Source: Kribbella italica
GTDB lineage: Bacteria > Actinomycetota > Actinomycetes > Propionibacteriales > Kribbellaceae
Assembly: GCF_014205135.1 (NCBI RefSeq)
Contig: NZ_JACHMY010000001.1
Coordinates: forward strand, 558,001-622,000
Direction: 5' to 3'
DNA length: 64,000 nt
Shown: in pieces, positions 62,296-64,000 of the stretch
How positions within the stretch are numbered: position 1 is the stretch's first letter
Layout of the letters: every line of letters begins with the position of its first letter
Notes under the pieces: generated by a model
Database searches by the model: none
Told to the model about the DNA's origin: nothing
Seen by the model: the letters and a program-made list of their open reading frames with translations, nothing else
Translations under genes and position numbers: made by a program

Positions 62296-62350
62296 GCGAA
62301 ACCGTCGCGGAGGACCGATCCTGGTAGTGCCGACCAGGGAGGTAGGGCCG

Positions 62351-63190
62351 ATGACCGCTCCCAGCCGTGTGCTCGCTCCACCGAACGTGACGCGCTTCCG
62401 TCCGCCGCGCTTCGGCCTCGGGGGATCCCGGCTCGGTGCCGCCGAAGGCACGGTGGCGACCGCCACCATCGAGGCGGCGTACACGGCCGGGATCCGCTTC
62501 TTCGACACCTCACCGGCGTACGACGACTACCAGCGGCGCCTCGGCGCGGGCCTGGCGGCGCACCCGCGGTCGGGCTTCTTGGTGTCGACGAAGGTCGGGC
62601 TCGAGGGTGTTCGCGAGTCGGTTGCCGGCAGCCTCGAGCGGCTGGGCGTGACGACGCTCGACCTCGTCTTCGTGCAGGATCCCGGCGACGCACCGATCGA
62701 CGCCGCGTACGGCGTACTGGCCGAGCTGCGCGAGCGCGGAATCGTCGGCGCGATCGGTGTCGCCGGGCGGGAGTGGCAGCAGCTCGATCGGCTCGTCAAG
62801 GAGCTCGAGCTGGACGTCGTCCTGCTGGCCGGGCAGTACTCGTTGCTCGACCGGTCCGGTGGGCCGCTGCTGGATCGCTGCCAGGCAAGGGGAGTAGCGG
62901 TGATCGTTTCCGGCGTCCTCACGAAGGAGATCCTGCTGACCGATCGATCCAAGCAAACGACTGACCCACTGACGATCCGCGCGCGGCGGATGTCCGCGGT
63001 CTGCGAGCCGTACGGCGTCTCGCTGCCGCAGGCCGCTTTGGCCTTCCCTGGCAGGCATCCCGCGGTGACGTCGGTACTGATCGGCGCGGCGACGCCGGCC
63101 GAGATCCGGGCCGACGCGGCGCTCGTGCGCCAGCCCGTGCCCGAGCGGTTCTGGCGCGATCCGGAGCTGGCGCGGCTTCTCGCAGGGTGA
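62351..63190 (+). CDS. Aldo/keto reductase with altered catalytic His
   Basis: 279 residues, similar in outline to D-threo-aldose/L-fucose dehydrogenases. Asp and Tyr are in FFDTSPAYDDY and Lys in LVSTKVG, but the usual His of DLVLIHDPDD is Gln in LDLVFVQDPGD. Such a change may slow reduction and favour another step. The C-terminal SVLIGAATPAEIRADA binds the cofactor phosphate. ATG 62351 follows GGGAGG; the frame is open upstream. The GH2 terminator separates it from the previous gene. Confidence 0.82.
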   Translation: MTAPSRVLAPPNVTRFRPPRFGLGGSRLGAAEGTVATATIEAAYTAGIRFFDTSPAYDDYQRRLGAGLAAHPRSGFLVSTKVGLEGVRESVAGSLERLGVTTLDLVFVQDPGDAPIDAAYGVLAELRERGIVGAIGVAGREWQQLDRLVKELELDVVLLAGQYSLLDRSGGPLLDRCQARGVAVIVSGVLTKEILLTDRSKQTTDPLTIRARRMSAVCEPYGVSLPQAALAFPGRHPAVTSVLIGAATPAEIRADAALVRQPVPERFWRDPELARLLAG

Positions 63191-63247
63191 GGGCTTGTCA
63201 GCCCGGAGCCGCTGAGGAATTCTGGTGGCCTCGATTCCTGTGGGGGG

Positions 63248-64000
63248 ATGTCCTTGTCCAGAATCACCGCGTCCTGCCTGCGCGCCGCCGCGCTGGCCGG
63301 GCTGCTCGGTTCGTGCCTGGTCGTCGTCACGACCGCGCCCGCCTCGGCCGCCGCCATCACGGTCACCACGACCGCCGACGTGGTCAACGGCGGGGACGGC
63401 CTGACCTCGTTGCGGGAGGCCTTCAGCACCGCGTCCGCCAACGGCGCCGACGACGTCATCACACTCGGCGCCGGCCTGACGTACGCGTTGTCGGTCTGCT
63501 CCGGCCCGCTGACGCATGCCGACAGCCACGAGTTGATTGTCCAGGGCAACAACTCGACGATCGAGCAGACCTGTGACGCGAAGGGCATCGTCGACAGCAC
63601 CAGCCACGACGGCCGGCTCGAGCTGCAGGACCTGGCGATCGACGGCGGCCCGAACACCACGAACACCGCGCTGGAAGGCGCCGCGGTCCGTTCCGACAGC
63701 GAGCTGCTGCTCAACAACGTCGAGGTCCGCGACGTGCTCTCGCCCGGCGGCAGCGTCGTCTGGAGCAGCTTCGGTCACGGCATCACGCCGTACCGGATGA
63801 CCTTGCTCGGCGGCAGTCTGCACGACAACACCGGCAGCGTCGTGAGTTGCGACAACTGCTCGCTGGCGGTCAACGGCACGACCATCTCGAACAACACCGG
63901 CTCCGGCATGTCGCTGGTCGACGGGTACCCGGTCGACATCCAGAACGCGTCGATCGAGAACAACACCCGGACCGGGATCACCAACACCGGCCAGGGGTTC
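63248..64000 (+). CDS. Secreted parallel beta-helix protein, CSLREA-type start (3' end outside window)
   Basis: The frame is open from ATG 63248 to the window end (251 codons, no stop). A Sec signal (ASCLRAAALAGLLGSCLVVV, ending ASAAA) is followed by TVTTTADVVNGGDGLTSLREAF, the CSLREA-type repeat start seen at the head of right-handed beta-helix proteins. Strand-turn rungs follow (ELLLNNVEVRDV, MTLLGGSLHDNTG, LAVNGTTISNNTG, VDIQNASIENNTR). These proteins bind or cleave polysaccharides or act as adhesins. An 11-nt G-rich stretch before the ATG may act as ribosome site. Confidence 0.75.
   Translation, partial: MSLSRITASCLRAAALAGLLGSCLVVVTTAPASAAAITVTTTADVVNGGDGLTSLREAFSTASANGADDVITLGAGLTYALSVCSGPLTHADSHELIVQGNNSTIEQTCDAKGIVDSTSHDGRLELQDLAIDGGPNTTNTALEGAAVRSDSELLLNNVEVRDVLSPGGSVVWSSFGHGITPYRMTLLGGSLHDNTGSVVSCDNCSLAVNGTTISNNTGSGMSLVDGYPVDIQNASIENNTRTGITNTGQGF

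Overview
The window is GC-rich DNA from an actinobacterium. The signs are dense GC-biased coding, frequent GTG/TTG starts, several apparently leaderless genes (a TANNNT box 6-7 nt before the start codon), an SigR-type promoter before a thioredoxin gene, very few TTA codons, and many Sec/Tat-exported glycoside hydrolases and propeller proteins. The gene mix suggests a soil filamentous member of the Propionibacteriales such as Kribbella, but that name is an inference. I see no rRNA, tRNA, insertion sequence, integrase or CRISPR array.

Region 1 (1-18.9 kb) is metabolic and housekeeping. It has the end of a sugar-nucleotide-type epimerase, argG with tandem ARG boxes, an AAC(3)-like acetyltransferase and a secreted S33 peptidase relative that has lost its catalytic triad. 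It continues with a quinone oxidoreductase-type MDR, a large LuxR-family ATPase regulator, a proline iminopeptidase-like hydrolase with a methyltransferase, and a TetR gene facing a 38-aa ORF and exodeoxyribonuclease III. Then come a lipoprotein, DinB-like, aldo/keto reductase, M50-like, DUF2867-like, secreted and S41-like genes.

Region 2 (18.9-35.6 kb) is transport, sugar metabolism and secreted proteins: a SulP transporter fused to beta-carbonic anhydrase, an enolase-superfamily enzyme divergent from a non-canonical SDR and a SUMF1-domain protein, DUF427, a GH27 enzyme with FnIII and CBM, a bacterial lysyl oxidase that probably starts at ATC, a secreted DUF4185-like propeller protein, an MFS exporter divergent from a LysR regulator, and a TPP-dependent pyruvate oxidase-like enzyme.

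Region 3 (35.6-43.5 kb) holds a phenolic-lipid type operon (type III PKS, ICMT-like methyltransferase, FAD oxidoreductase) with a divergent UbiA prenyltransferase. A PucR-type regulator lies divergent to a D-amino-acid dehydrogenase. Between that dehydrogenase and thioredoxin lies a noncoding array of about 20 consecutive small hairpins with changing but compensated stems and a conserved linker.

Region 4 (44.9-55.8 kb) is a tightly packed, one-direction operon related to Gram-positive type IV secretion (Tcp/VirB) systems: VirB8-like, small two-TM, PrgI/VirB3-like, VirB4 ATPase with a long repetitive Pro-rich tail, VirB6-like, a second bitopic protein, a two-domain cell-wall hydrolase and an M48-like pseudo-protease. 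No relaxase, coupling ATPase or integrase lies in the window, so this looks like a chromosomal secretion apparatus rather than a self-transferring element.

Region 5 (55.9-64 kb) is again exported enzymes: an M36/M4-type metalloprotease, SDR, a Tat-exported lactonase-like propeller, GH2 with LamG behind a LacI-type operator, an aldo/keto reductase, and the start of a parallel beta-helix protein that runs off the window.
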